Shown here piece after piece: positions 33,334 to 42,082 of a stretch of 59,437 nucleotides of DNA. This DNA comes from an uncultured Actinomycetes bacterium (GTDB taxonomy: Bacteria; Actinomycetota; Thermoleophilia; Solirubrobacterales; 70-9): the NCBI GenBank assembly GCA_937907435.1, contig CALCIA010000227.1, positions 1 through 59,437 of the forward strand, written 5' to 3'. Below the pieces are notes generated by a model. The model was not told the DNA's origin. It saw nothing but the letters and a program-made list of their open reading frames with translations, and did not search any database. Every line of letters starts with the position of its first letter. Positions within the stretch are counted from its first letter, which is position 1. The position numbers were made by a program, and so were the translations under genes.

Positions 33334-35673
33334 ATGGCAACCGAAGCCGTCGAGATCGCGGCAGCCCCCAGCGAGGTCGACCTCGAGACCCTCGGGTCGG
33401 TCGAGGACCGGGTGCTCTGGCTCGCCGCCTCGATCATCCACCACGCCAACAAGGTGCGCGAGACGCCCTCCGGGGTGAAGGTGGGGGGGCACCAGGCCTC
33501 CTCGGCCTCGATGGTCGGGATCATGACCGCGCTCTGGTTCGGGCACCTGGAGGCGGCCGACCGCGTCTCGGTGAAGCCGCACGCGGCGCCGGTGCTGCAC
33601 GCGATCAACTACCTGCTCGGTCGCCTCGACCCCTCGTACCTGACCGAGCTCCGCGCCTACAAGGGCCTGCAGAGCTACCCGAGCCGGATCAAGGACCCGG
33701 ACCCGGTCGACTTCTCCACCGGCTCGGTCGGCATCGGCGCCACGGCGACGATCTGGAGCGCGATCGCCAACCGTTACGTCGCCGACCACTTCGACGTCTC
33801 CCGGGCCGGCCGCCAGATCGCCCTGATCGGCGACGCGGAGCTCGACGAGGGCGCGATCTGGGAGGCCCTGGTCGACCCGATGGTCCCCTCGCTCGGCGAG
33901 CTGATGTGGGTCGTCGACCTGAACCGCCAGTCGCTCGACCGGATCGTCCCCGACATCGCCGCCGGGCGGATCCGGTCGATGTTCGAGGCGGCCGGCTGGC
34001 GGACGATCACGGTGAAGTACGGCCGCTTCCTGCGCGAGCTGTTCGAGCGCAAGGGCGGCGAGGCGCTGCGCCGTCGCATCGACGGGATGCCCAACGAGGA
34101 GTACCAGCGGCTGCTGCGCGGGTCGGCCGAGGAGCTGCGCGAGCGCCTGCCGGGCAGCGGGCGCGGGCGACGCGACCTCGAGCGGCTCGTCGCCGAGCTC
34201 GACGACGCCGAGCTGGCGCGCGCGATCCGCGATCTCGGCGGCCACGACCTGGTCGACCTGATCGAGGCGTTCCGGGCCGCCGACGCCGACGAGCGTCCCG
34301 CCGTCGTCTTCGCCTACACGATCAAGGCCCGCGGGCTCGCCACGGAAGGCCACCCGGCCAACCACTCGGCGCTCCTCTCGGCCGAGGAGTGGGAGCGGCT
34401 GGCCGACGGGCTCGGCGCCGATGCCTCCGACCCCTGGGCCCGCTTCCCCGAGGGCTCTCCCGCGGCGGGGCTCTGCGCCCGGACCGCGGAGCGTCTGCAC
34501 CGGGAGCCGGTGGAGGCCGAGGCGCCGCCCGCGATCCCGGACGACGTCGGCCGTGAGCACCGCGGCAAGGCCTCGACCCAGCAGGCGTTCGGGCGCTTCT
34601 TCGTCGATCTCGGCCACCAGGCGCCGGAGGCGGCCACGAGCGTGGTCACGGTCAGCCCCGACGTCGGCACCTCGACCAACCTCGGCGGCTGGATCAACCA
34701 CGCCGGCATCTGGAACCCGCGGGAGCGGGTCGACTGGTTCGCCGACGACACCAACACGCTTGTCCAGTGGCGGGAGGGCCGGCAGGGGCAGCACGTCGAG
34801 CTCGGGATCGCCGAGGTCAACCTGGTCGGCCTGCTGGGCGAGCTGGGCGCCACCTGGTCGCGCGACGGCCGGCCGCTGCTGCCGATCGGCACGCTCTACG
34901 ACCCCTTCGTCAACCGCGCGCTCGAGCCCTGGAGCTTCGGCATCTACGCGGGCGGCCAGTCGATCCTGGTCGGGACGCCGTCGGGCGTCACGCTCGCTCC
35001 CGAGGGCGGCGCCCACCAGTCGATCTCGACCCCCTCGGTCGGCATCGGGCAACCGGGCTGCATCGCCTGGGAGCCGGCCTTCGGACAGGACCTCGAGTGG
35101 GCCCTGCTCGACGCGCTCGGCAGGCTCGGCAGGCCCGGCGGCGAGTCGGCCTACTTCCGGCTCTCGACGCGGCCGATCGACCAAGCCTTGGCGGCCCTGC
35201 CGGACGACCCACGATCACGCGAGCAGCGTCGCCAAGGCGCCCTCGGTGGCGGCTACCTCCTCCGAGCTGCCGCCGAGGGCCTCCCCGCCGTGACCATCGT
35301 CGCGATGGGGGTGACGGTCCCCGAGGCCTGCGCCGCCCATGACGAGCTCGGCGCGGCCGGGATCGCCGCCGACCTCGTCGTCCTCACCTCGGCCGACCTC
35401 GTCTTCCGCGCCCTGCGCGCGCGTCAGGGGCTCGGCCCGGGCGACGACGCGATCCTCGACCGGATCTTCCCCGCCGGGCGGTCGGCGCCCCTGGTCACCG
35501 TGATGGACGGGCACCCGCACGCCCTCGCCTTCCTCGCCGGGGTCAACGAGGTGCCGCTGGCCTCGCTCGGGGTCGACGACTTCGGCCAGTCCGGCGACGT
35601 CGGCGACCTCTACCGGCATTTCGGAATCGACACCGAGACGATCGTCGGCGCGGCGATCGATCTGCTCCCCTGA
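33334..35673 (+). CDS. AceE-like (homodimeric) 2-oxoacid dehydrogenase E1 component
   Basis: 779 residues, a single-chain thiamine-diphosphate enzyme in the AceE/transketolase family. PSGVKVGGHQASSASM (45-60) is near the start. The cofactor motif GDAELDEG (166-173) with Asn197 in VVDLNRQSLD corresponds to the GDG...N motif, and a transketolase-type C-terminal domain follows. It is about 100 residues shorter than classical AceE. Together with the E2 gene 19 bp downstream it would decarboxylate a 2-oxoacid and load the acyl group on lipoate. No E3 gene is adjacent. Substrate could be pyruvate or a pathway-specific oxoacid. Confidence 0.85.
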   Translation: MATEAVEIAAAPSEVDLETLGSVEDRVLWLAASIIHHANKVRETPSGVKVGGHQASSASMVGIMTALWFGHLEAADRVSVKPHAAPVLHAINYLLGRLDPSYLTELRAYKGLQSYPSRIKDPDPVDFSTGSVGIGATATIWSAIANRYVADHFDVSRAGRQIALIGDAELDEGAIWEALVDPMVPSLGELMWVVDLNRQSLDRIVPDIAAGRIRSMFEAAGWRTITVKYGRFLRELFERKGGEALRRRIDGMPNEEYQRLLRGSAEELRERLPGSGRGRRDLERLVAELDDAELARAIRDLGGHDLVDLIEAFRAADADERPAVVFAYTIKARGLATEGHPANHSALLSAEEWERLADGLGADASDPWARFPEGSPAAGLCARTAERLHREPVEAEAPPAIPDDVGREHRGKASTQQAFGRFFVDLGHQAPEAATSVVTVSPDVGTSTNLGGWINHAGIWNPRERVDWFADDTNTLVQWREGRQGQHVELGIAEVNLVGLLGELGATWSRDGRPLLPIGTLYDPFVNRALEPWSFGIYAGGQSILVGTPSGVTLAPEGGAHQSISTPSVGIGQPGCIAWEPAFGQDLEWALLDALGRLGRPGGESAYFRLSTRPIDQALAALPDDPRSREQRRQGALGGGYLLRAAAEGLPAVTIVAMGVTVPEACAAHDELGAAGIAADLVVLTSADLVFRALRARQGLGPGDDAILDRIFPAGRSAPLVTVMDGHPHALAFLAGVNEVPLASLGVDDFGQSGDVGDLYRHFGIDTETIVGAAIDLLP

Positions 35674-35692
35674 CCCCGCGCCGAGGAGCACG

Positions 35693-36973
35693 ATGAGCAC
35701 TGCCACCGCAACCGAGATCGTGATGCCGAAGCTGTCTGACTCGATGGAGGAAGGCACGATCCTCTCCTGGCTGGTCGCCACGGGAGGCGAGGTCGCGGCC
35801 GGGCAGGACCTGCTCGAGGTCGAGACCGACAAGGCGAACATGACGGTCGAGGCGGAAGGGTCGGGCGCGCTCGAGATCCTGGTCGCAGAGGGGGAGACGG
35901 TGGCGGTCGGGACACCGATCGCCCGCCTCGGGGGGGAGCCGTCGGGTGCCGCTCCGGCGCCGCCCGCGGCGCCGATCGAGGCCGACGCGCCGACCGCGCC
36001 ACCGGTGGTGGGGCCCGCGTCCACCGCGCCCAATGGGGGCGCGGCCTCCGGCGACACCCGCCGCAGCACGCCGTTGGCCCGTCGCCTTGCCGCGGCCTAC
36101 GGGGTCGCGATCGATTCGATCGCGACCGGCACCGGCGTCGGCGGCCGCGTCGTCAAGGCCGACGTGCTGGCCGCGGCGGGCATCGAGACCGAAACTGCCT
36201 CGGACACCACCCCCGCGGCGGCGCCGGCGCCGGATCAAACAGGTTCCGGCGCCGGTGCGGCCGCGAAGGTCGAGACCGCGAAGGGCGGCGCCGGCCGGGT
36301 CGAGCTGTCTCGCCTACAGGCGGTGATCGCCCGTCGGATGGCCGAGGCGAAGGCGACCGTGCCGCACTTCCAGGTGGAGACCGAGGTGCGGATGGACGCC
36401 GCGATCGCCTTGCGGGCCGAGCTGAAGGCGCTTGCCGGAGAAGGTCCGGTCCCGTCCTTCAACGACATCATCGTGAAGGCGGCCGCGCTGGCCCTGCGCG
36501 AACACCCGAAAGCCAACGGCTCCTACGTCGACGGCGCCTTCGAGCTGCACGACCGGGTCAACGTCGGGATGGCGGTCGCGGCGGAGGACGCGCTGGTGGT
36601 GCCGACGATCTTCGACGCCGACCGCAAATCGCTGGGGGAGATCGGGAGCGACTCGCGTCGGGTCGCGGAGCGGGTCCGGGAGGGCACCGTAACCCCGCCG
36701 GAGCTGGCGGGGGGCACCTTCACCGTGTCGAACCTGGGGATGTTCGGGATGACCGCCATCCACCCGGTGATCAACCCACCGCAGGCGGCGATCCTCGGCG
36801 CGGGGAGGACGCGCGCCGTGCTGGAGCGCGGGGAGGACGGCGAGATCGTCGACGCGTCGCTGATGACGCTGACCCTGAGCTGCGATCACCGGATCCTCTA
36901 CGGCGCCGAGGCCGCCGAATTCCTCGGCGCGATCCGCGACCTGCTCGAGTCGCCGCTGCGGGTGGCCCTGTGA
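35693..36973 (+). CDS. 2-oxoacid dehydrogenase E2 (dihydrolipoamide acyltransferase)
   Basis: 426 residues. The lipoyl domain has Lys47 in VETDKANM, then an Ala/Pro linker. A peripheral-subunit-binding domain follows (STPLARRLAAAYGVAIDSIA, about 125-144), and the catalytic acyltransferase domain starts at VELSRLQAVIARRMAEAKAT. The active-site histidine is His399 in SCDHRILYGAEA; the usual Asp of the DHRxxDG motif is Tyr, a variant also seen in cyanobacterial/plastid-type E2s. CGAGGAGCACG precedes ATG 35693. It forms the E1-E2 operon under the divergent Lrp regulator. Confidence 0.9.
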   Translation: MSTATATEIVMPKLSDSMEEGTILSWLVATGGEVAAGQDLLEVETDKANMTVEAEGSGALEILVAEGETVAVGTPIARLGGEPSGAAPAPPAAPIEADAPTAPPVVGPASTAPNGGAASGDTRRSTPLARRLAAAYGVAIDSIATGTGVGGRVVKADVLAAAGIETETASDTTPAAAPAPDQTGSGAGAAAKVETAKGGAGRVELSRLQAVIARRMAEAKATVPHFQVETEVRMDAAIALRAELKALAGEGPVPSFNDIIVKAAALALREHPKANGSYVDGAFELHDRVNVGMAVAAEDALVVPTIFDADRKSLGEIGSDSRRVAERVREGTVTPPELAGGTFTVSNLGMFGMTAIHPVINPPQAAILGAGRTRAVLERGEDGEIVDASLMTLTLSCDHRILYGAEAAEFLGAIRDLLESPLRVAL

Positions 36974-37003
36974 GGGGCGCCCGGCACGTCGACCCCGCCT
37001 GAG

Positions 37004-38341
37004 ATGCCCGCCGAGACCCTGCGCCGGGTCGCCGACGATCTCGCGGCCGGCAGGACGACCTCGCTCGCGCTGGTCGAGGCCTGTCTGGAGCGCGCCGAGG
37101 CCGGGGCCGGGGAGGGGGCGAGGACCTATCTCACCCTCGACGCCGCCGGCGCGCGAGCCGCCGCGCGGGCGATGGATGCGATGCGGGCGGCGGGCGTGGA
37201 GCCCTCGCCCTTCGCCGGGATCCCGGTCTCGGTCAAGGACGCCTTCGACGTCCGCGACCAGGTGACCCGGGCCGGGTCCACGGTCCTCGACCCGACCCCG
37301 GCCACGAGCGACGCGCCGGCAGTCGCCGCCTGGCGTCGCGCCGGCCTGATCCTGCTCGGGCGCACCAACATGACCGAGTTCGCCTACAGCGGGCTCGGCC
37401 TCAATCCCCACTTCGGGACGCCGGCGAACCCGTGGGATCGCGGGCGGGGGCGGGTTCCGGGGGGCTCGTCGTCGGGTGCCGCCGTCTCGGTCGCCGACGG
37501 CATGGCCTGCGGCGCCCTCGGCTCGGACACCGGTGGGTCGTGCCGCATCCCGGCGGCCTTCTGCGGCCTCGTCGGCTTCAAGCCGACCCAGGCGCGGCTC
37601 TCACGCGCGGGCATGGTGCCCCTCTCGCCGACGCTCGACACGGTCGGCGTGATCGGCCGGAGCGTCGGCTGCTGCGCCGACTTGGAGGCGCTCCTCCGGG
37701 ACCGCATTCCGGCCGAACTGGTCGAGCTGCCCCGTGCCCCCCGGCTCCTCGTCCCGCGCAACTACTTCCTCGACGCTGCCGATCCGGCGGTGTCGGCGTC
37801 CTTCGAGCGGACGTTGTCGGCCCTCTCCGCCGCGGGCGCGGACCTGGTCGAGGTGGACCTGCCGGAGCTCGCGGGGATCGCCGAGGCGAGTGCCGGGGGC
37901 GGCTTCCCGGCGGCGGAGAGCTATGCCTGGCACCGGGAGCTGCTCGCCCGGCACGGCGACTCCTACGACCCCAGGGTGGCGGCGAGGATCCGCCGCGGCG
38001 AGCACCAGTCGGCTGCCGACCTGCTCGCCCTGCACGCCTGGCGAGCCTCTTTCATCGCCCGTCTCCGGGAGCGCCTGGAGGGATTCGACGCGATGGCCTG
38101 TCCCACGGTCCCGATCGTTGCGCCCCCGCTCGACGCCTTGATCGACGATGACGAGGAGTACGGCCGGATCAACCTCCTCGCCTTGCGCAACCCGACCGTG
38201 GTGAACCTCTTCGACGGCTGTGCCATGTCCATCCCCATGCACCAGCCCGGAGATCCACCCAGCGGCCTGATGCTCGCCGCCCCGGCCGGCGCGGACGAGA
38301 ACCTGCTGCGGGTCGCGCGCTGGGCCGAGGCTCGCCTCTGA
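37004..38341 (+). CDS. Amidase signature-family amidohydrolase
   Basis: 445 residues with the complete Ser-cisSer-Lys triad: Lys78 in GIPVSVKDAFD, the cis-Ser in VPGGSSSGAAVS (151-162) and the nucleophile Ser179 in GSDTGGSCRIPAAFCGLVGFK. Related proteins include GatA, AtzE/biuret-type hydrolases and many catabolic amidases. The ribosome site is weak. It lies 30 bp after E2 and may be in the same operon. It ends one base from the convergent DUF3817 gene. Substrate unknown; an amide from the neighbouring nitrogen catabolism is plausible. Confidence 0.9.
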   Translation: MPAETLRRVADDLAAGRTTSLALVEACLERAEAGAGEGARTYLTLDAAGARAAARAMDAMRAAGVEPSPFAGIPVSVKDAFDVRDQVTRAGSTVLDPTPATSDAPAVAAWRRAGLILLGRTNMTEFAYSGLGLNPHFGTPANPWDRGRGRVPGGSSSGAAVSVADGMACGALGSDTGGSCRIPAAFCGLVGFKPTQARLSRAGMVPLSPTLDTVGVIGRSVGCCADLEALLRDRIPAELVELPRAPRLLVPRNYFLDAADPAVSASFERTLSALSAAGADLVEVDLPELAGIAEASAGGGFPAAESYAWHRELLARHGDSYDPRVAARIRRGEHQSAADLLALHAWRASFIARLRERLEGFDAMACPTVPIVAPPLDALIDDDEEYGRINLLALRNPTVVNLFDGCAMSIPMHQPGDPPSGLMLAAPAGADENLLRVARWAEARL

Positions 38342-38342
38342 G

Positions 38343-38639
38343 TCAGGAGACTGAAATCCGCTCCCGGCGCCCCAACCACCAGTCGACCACGTAGCCGCCG
38401 AAGGGCAAAACTGCCCCGACCAAGATCCCGACCGTCTCCCGCGGCGTCCAACCGTTGGCGTTGCGGATCGAAAGCGCGATCGCGACGTACCCGACAAACA
38501 GCGCGCCATGAATGGGCCCCAGAATCTGAACCCCCACCTCGTTCTCAGAGGTCCGTTTGATCACCGCGGCGACCAGCAGGGCAAGAAAGCTAGTGGCCTC
38601 GGCAAGCGCCACATAACGAAACGTCCTCAAACTCGTCAT
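38343..38639 (-). CDS. DUF3817-family small membrane protein
   Basis: 98 residues with three hydrophobic segments. The pattern TFRYVALAEATSFLALLVAA, then VQILGPIHGALFVGYVAIAL and a final WWLGRRE, is the conserved DUF3817 layout (small integral membrane protein, function unknown). ATG 38639. It converges with the amidase gene, the two stops being adjacent. Confidence 0.85.
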   Translation of the reverse strand: MTSLRTFRYVALAEATSFLALLVAAVIKRTSENEVGVQILGPIHGALFVGYVAIALSIRNANGWTPRETVGILVGAVLPFGGYVVDWWLGRRERISVS

Positions 38640-38792
38640 TAGGCCACCCTAACCCCCTCGGCCCCGAACTGGGTGGGACGTTGGTCACACTCGCAGCGAC
38701 GCGGCCAGGAGGACTGACGAGTGCTTACCCATGATCGCCCTTCGTCGGCAGGCGTGGCAGTTCCTGCCCCACCGACATGGACGCCCCGCGAA

Positions 38793-39008
38793 TCAGGTAC
38801 GCGGTGCCGGCTCGACGAGACGCAGCTTGCCGAGTGGAGCGAAAATGATCCGCGCCGCCGGTCCAAGATCGGGCTTGGTCACCTCGATCATGGCGGTGTC
38901 GTCCTCGCGCAGCTCCAGTACCCCGCCACGCGCGCCTGCGGGCGCGTCTTCGACGGGCTCGGTCAACTCGACCAGATCGAATTCGACGATTTTGTGGGCT
39001 ACGGCCAT
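38793..39008 (-). CDS. DUF4926-like small protein
   Basis: 71 residues. AHKIVEFDLVELTEPVEDAP, then GARGGVLELREDDTAMIEVT and the terminal KLRLVEP resemble the small DUF4926 beta-rich family, which is often encoded beside DUF6883 genes. Here the upstream neighbour on the same strand is exactly such a gene, broken by an in-frame stop. The ATG at 39008 lies ten bases after that gene's natural end. Function unknown; a toxin-antitoxin-like pair has been supposed for such neighbours only by context. Confidence 0.55.
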   Translation of the reverse strand: MAVAHKIVEFDLVELTEPVEDAPAGARGGVLELREDDTAMIEVTKPDLGPAARIIFAPLGKLRLVEPAPRT

Positions 39009-39017
39009 ACGCTGATG

Positions 39018-39335
39018 TTAGGGGCTGGGAAAGGCGGTGACCAGGCGCGGGGCGGAATCGGGTGTGGCGTAGTGTCAGCTCATCGTCACCGGCGCGCTGC
39101 GCTCGCCGATCGTGACCTCCCCCCGCACACCGCAGACGATCCCGTCGTCGCCCCGGTCGCGCACCTCCACGATCGGCAGATCAGCGACAACCGCGGTGAG
39201 CGCGCCCCAGACCCGCTCGCGATCCGTGATCGTGATCTGGAAGACCCGCTCCCATTCGCGACCGTGGCCGCCCGGGTCGAGGACCCAACCGTCGAGCTTG
39301 ATCTGCTCGTGCCGGCAGTCCGTCGCCCGTGGCAA
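39018..39335 (-). pseudogene. DUF6883-like gene interrupted by an in-frame TGA
   Basis: From a TTG at 39335 (GGAGAG three bases upstream) the frame reads IKLDGWVLDPGGHGREWERV, then VWGALTAVVADLPIVEVRDR, and stops at TGA 39077-39075 after PVTMS. The same frame continues in family-like sequence HYATPDSAPRLVTAFPSP to a TAA at 39018, directly before the DUF4926-like gene. A single TGG to TGA change (Trp) explains it. The DUF6883 resemblance (KL..W.LDP..G...RVF at the start, PRLVTA.P at the end) is by pattern only. It could also be a shortened but live protein. Confidence 0.5.
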
Positions 39336-39521
39336 CGTCTCTCCGATCTGTGGCGGCCATCCCATCGCGGCGAGCACACTATCCGTCTGTCGGCCGGGGT
39401 CGGCCGCGATACCGACCCGTCGACCGTGGGGCCGATTGCCGCTGACCCTGTGCCGGTCAGCGGGGTGTCCGCAGGTCGCACTTGCCACGGGGCAGCCGCT
39501 GTAGCTGCCATTCAGTCTTGT

Positions 39522-39580
39522 CGGGTGCCGCGACGGCGAGACGGCGGCTCACACTCTGCGATGAGACGCTCGTCGGTCAT
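39522..39580 (-). pseudogene. 5' remnant of an MNT-type nucleotidyltransferase gene
   Basis: From an ATG at 39580 the minus strand encodes a start resembling the intact MNT gene at 46638-46961: LIAE followed by DNA matching the intact gene's CTCGCCGTCGCGGCACC. A one-base insertion shifts the frame, and similarity ends near 39522. The remnant abuts the tRNA-Trp fragment starting at 39581. It looks like debris of an earlier related insertion. Confidence 0.45.
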
Positions 39581-39624
39581 ACGGGGCAGCCAGGACTCGA
39601 ACCTGGAATCGCCGGTTTTGGAGA
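39581..39624. repeat. attL-like 44-bp copy of the tRNA-Trp 3' half
   Basis: These 44 bases are identical to 47208-47251, which covers the 3' end, T-arm and anticodon loop of the tRNA-Trp gene. After base 39624 the similarity stops. Such a displaced tRNA 3' fragment is the classical far-end mark left by site-specific integration into a tRNA gene. The DNA between the two copies is the inferred island. Confidence 0.85.
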
Positions 39625-39790
39625 TCGGGGACTGCGGCGACGACGTGGCTCTGGCGCGCGACAAATCAGCGAATCGCCCGGTGGAAAGGCTAGGGGAAAG
39701 AAACGTCCGCGAAATTCGGAGGAGAGCCCCAGGGAAAGCGGAGCGGCGCCGTATATACCCCTGCTCCGAAGCGGCCGAGGCGGTAGGCGT

Positions 39791-42082
39791 TCAATCCAGC
39801 CGCTCAAACATCAGCTCGATGTCGCGATCGCTGTCGCCGTAGTCGGGCTCGACCTCCTCTTCGGAATCCCGCTCGTAGTGGTGACGATCAGGATCAAAGT
39901 CCTCGTCGGGCTCTTCCTCTGTGAGCAACTCTCGTGCCTCTTCGAATCTCTCGCTCGCCACCGATGCGTCCAGGCTCATGTAGTGGTATTCGAGGGTGTC
40001 AACTTCGTTTGGACCGTTTAGCCAGGCGACCGGGTCGTCGAGAACCTCTTCGAGATATTCCCCGAATGATCTACAGGTCTCCGTCCATTCGGCGTCGCTG
40101 AAGAGACTTGGCACGGCGTCGTGAAGCTCGTCCAGACAGCCCCACCGCTCGGGACCGTTCTCCATCTTTTCGACGACCGCCAATAAGACCTCGCCCCCCG
40201 CCGACAACTCGAAAGCACCGAGCTTGGACAACCCGGGAAGAAGCTTCGGCGTGTCCGCGTTCACGGGCGCCTCGGCATGATCGATATCGGACAGCCATTT
40301 CCGCCCGACGGCGATCCAAAGCTCCTTGTGTTCAGCCAGCTCAGGCATTTCGCCCACATATTTCAGAACCCGCTCTAGCCGCCCCTGCAGGATCGGTTGA
40401 CCATTCCAAGCCCAAGGGGCCTCCATCAAATCGAAGATCAGGGAGATCCCAGATCCCTCGACGACCGGCGACTCAAGCGTTCTGCCGAAGGCCTCGCTAA
40501 AAGCTCTCGCGAGCCGTAGGGGTGGTGAGCCATCGGCCGGGCGCAGCGCGTTCCATAGCCAGACGACCTGCTCGAAGAAGTGCGCCCCCCGGATCGACTG
40601 TTCGCCGTCGGCGAGACTCATGAATAAGTAATTACGGAGGAAGTCGATAAGGGAAGGATTTATGAAGGAGAGGTGGGTGTCCGCGCCACCATCGGAACGG
40701 ATGAAGGAGTCGTCCAAGATCTCAAGCGACCGGATGAATCGTCGGTCGGCGACGGATAGCCCCTTTGCCTTGCAGGCACTCTCAAAAGCCGCTTCGACGT
40801 CTCCGTCCGACGCCCTCCGGGGAAGCCCCAGCATGGAGATCAGCAACGTTCGTTCGGTGTCGCCAAGTCCCTGCTCGAACGCATGGGTCCAAAGCTGCTG
40901 GGGATTGTTAAGCACCGAGAGGCAATAAGACGCATAGTCCTTCTTCTCGGCATCCGAGAGTCGATGGCCGGACCAGCCGGTTATCCACTCGATCAAACGT
41001 GGGCTGTAGCCCTCGTGGTCTATGACCTTCAGGTAGTTGGCGTCTGCTAAGAGCGAACGCCGTGCCGTAGCCTCGATCTCATCAGAGAAGTAGATGTGGT
41101 TGTAGAAGATTCGTGCCTTCTCCTGGCGGTTGTAGCTGTCGATCGTCAGGAGGAACTTTCGATCCTCGTCGGCTTCTCGATCTAAGGCCTCCGACAGTTG
41201 CGTCGCCTGGCGCAGAATGTACTCGCGCGTTACCAAGAGGAATCGCTTCCTCGGCGTGCGGATCACCTTTTTCATTAACTTCAATAGTTCGGCATCGTGA
41301 TGGCGCGATTCAAAGAGCGCGGTGTGGCCGAGGAAGTCATCGAAATAGAAGAGTTGCGACTCGTCCTCGACCTCAAGCAGCTTCCACGCGTCGTCGAGCC
41401 CGCCGGGCGCGATCTCGTAGGGCTGGAAGCCCTCCTCAAGGGCGTCCAACATGAGAAGGCGTGCAAGAGTCGTCTTTCCGACGCCTGGTGGGCCCGCGAT
41501 GACGCAGAGCTTTTGCTGGCGGAGGATCTGGCTCGCTGTGTGAAACGCTTCGGTCTCCACGAGCCGCGGTAGGGCTTGCCGCGATTCCTCAAGCAGAGCG
41601 CGGCTCCTTTGGAAAGCGGCCGCGTTCAGTAATTGCCGGAGCGGACCAGCCCCTGCCAACCATAGCTTCACATGGCGGCCTTCAATTTGGGCGTGGTCCC
41701 GCAATAGACGGCGCAGGTCGTTTTCTCCGTACACATCGTCGACTGAGCCGATCCATCGACCAAGGATCGATGCGATTTCGCTCCTCTGACGATGATTCAG
41801 GCGAAGTGAGGTTGCGAACCGGTAGGCCTCAAAGCTCGCTCCTGCCGCCTCAAGCTTGGCTGCCTCGGCTTTCGCCGATGTTCGGAGCTTCGCGTAGGTC
41901 CCGTCGCGGTAGTGCTTGCACTGAACTACGTGTTCCCCTCCATCCGCATCGATGGCCAGCACATCGATTCCCCCATCCCGTCCACGGGTTCCGGCTCTGA
42001 ATGAAAGTCCGAACTCAGCCCGCATTAGGTCGGCGACGAGCTCCTCAAAGTCAAGGTCGGAAAGTTCGTCGAATTTAGCCAT
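39791..42082 (-). CDS. Mrr-like restriction endonuclease fused to a STAND (nSTAND3-like) NTPase
   Basis: 763 residues. The N-terminal PD-(D/E)xK nuclease is of Mrr type: FEELVADLMRAEFG, then GRDGGIDVLAID (Asp40) and HVVQCKHY (Gln54-Cys-Lys56). A P-loop NTPase follows with Walker A AGPPGVGKTTLARLL (196-210) and Walker B-like QLFYFDDFLGH. A long helical, acidic C-terminal region lacks clear motifs and is a plausible sensor. This nuclease-STAND-sensor order is that of Avs-like antiphage proteins that detect phage products and then cut DNA. It is divergent from the OLD gene. What it senses is unknown. Confidence 0.85.
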   Translation of the reverse strand: MAKFDELSDLDFEELVADLMRAEFGLSFRAGTRGRDGGIDVLAIDADGGEHVVQCKHYRDGTYAKLRTSAKAEAAKLEAAGASFEAYRFATSLRLNHRQRSEIASILGRWIGSVDDVYGENDLRRLLRDHAQIEGRHVKLWLAGAGPLRQLLNAAAFQRSRALLEESRQALPRLVETEAFHTASQILRQQKLCVIAGPPGVGKTTLARLLMLDALEEGFQPYEIAPGGLDDAWKLLEVEDESQLFYFDDFLGHTALFESRHHDAELLKLMKKVIRTPRKRFLLVTREYILRQATQLSEALDREADEDRKFLLTIDSYNRQEKARIFYNHIYFSDEIEATARRSLLADANYLKVIDHEGYSPRLIEWITGWSGHRLSDAEKKDYASYCLSVLNNPQQLWTHAFEQGLGDTERTLLISMLGLPRRASDGDVEAAFESACKAKGLSVADRRFIRSLEILDDSFIRSDGGADTHLSFINPSLIDFLRNYLFMSLADGEQSIRGAHFFEQVVWLWNALRPADGSPPLRLARAFSEAFGRTLESPVVEGSGISLIFDLMEAPWAWNGQPILQGRLERVLKYVGEMPELAEHKELWIAVGRKWLSDIDHAEAPVNADTPKLLPGLSKLGAFELSAGGEVLLAVVEKMENGPERWGCLDELHDAVPSLFSDAEWTETCRSFGEYLEEVLDDPVAWLNGPNEVDTLEYHYMSLDASVASERFEEARELLTEEEPDEDFDPDRHHYERDSEEEVEPDYGDSDRDIELMFERLD

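Noticed and set aside
36880..36910. Tyr in place of Asp in the E2 active-site motif as a loss of function
   Set aside because: The HRxxYG variant is known from cyanobacterial/plastid-type E2 proteins that are active, so it is not counted as damage.
39075..39511. Longer start for the DUF6883-like frame, beginning MASATCGHPADRH or, in another frame, MAATAAAPWQV
   Set aside because: These N-termini are low-complexity and not family-like; the family-like part begins just after the TTG at 39335, which has GGAGAG upstream.
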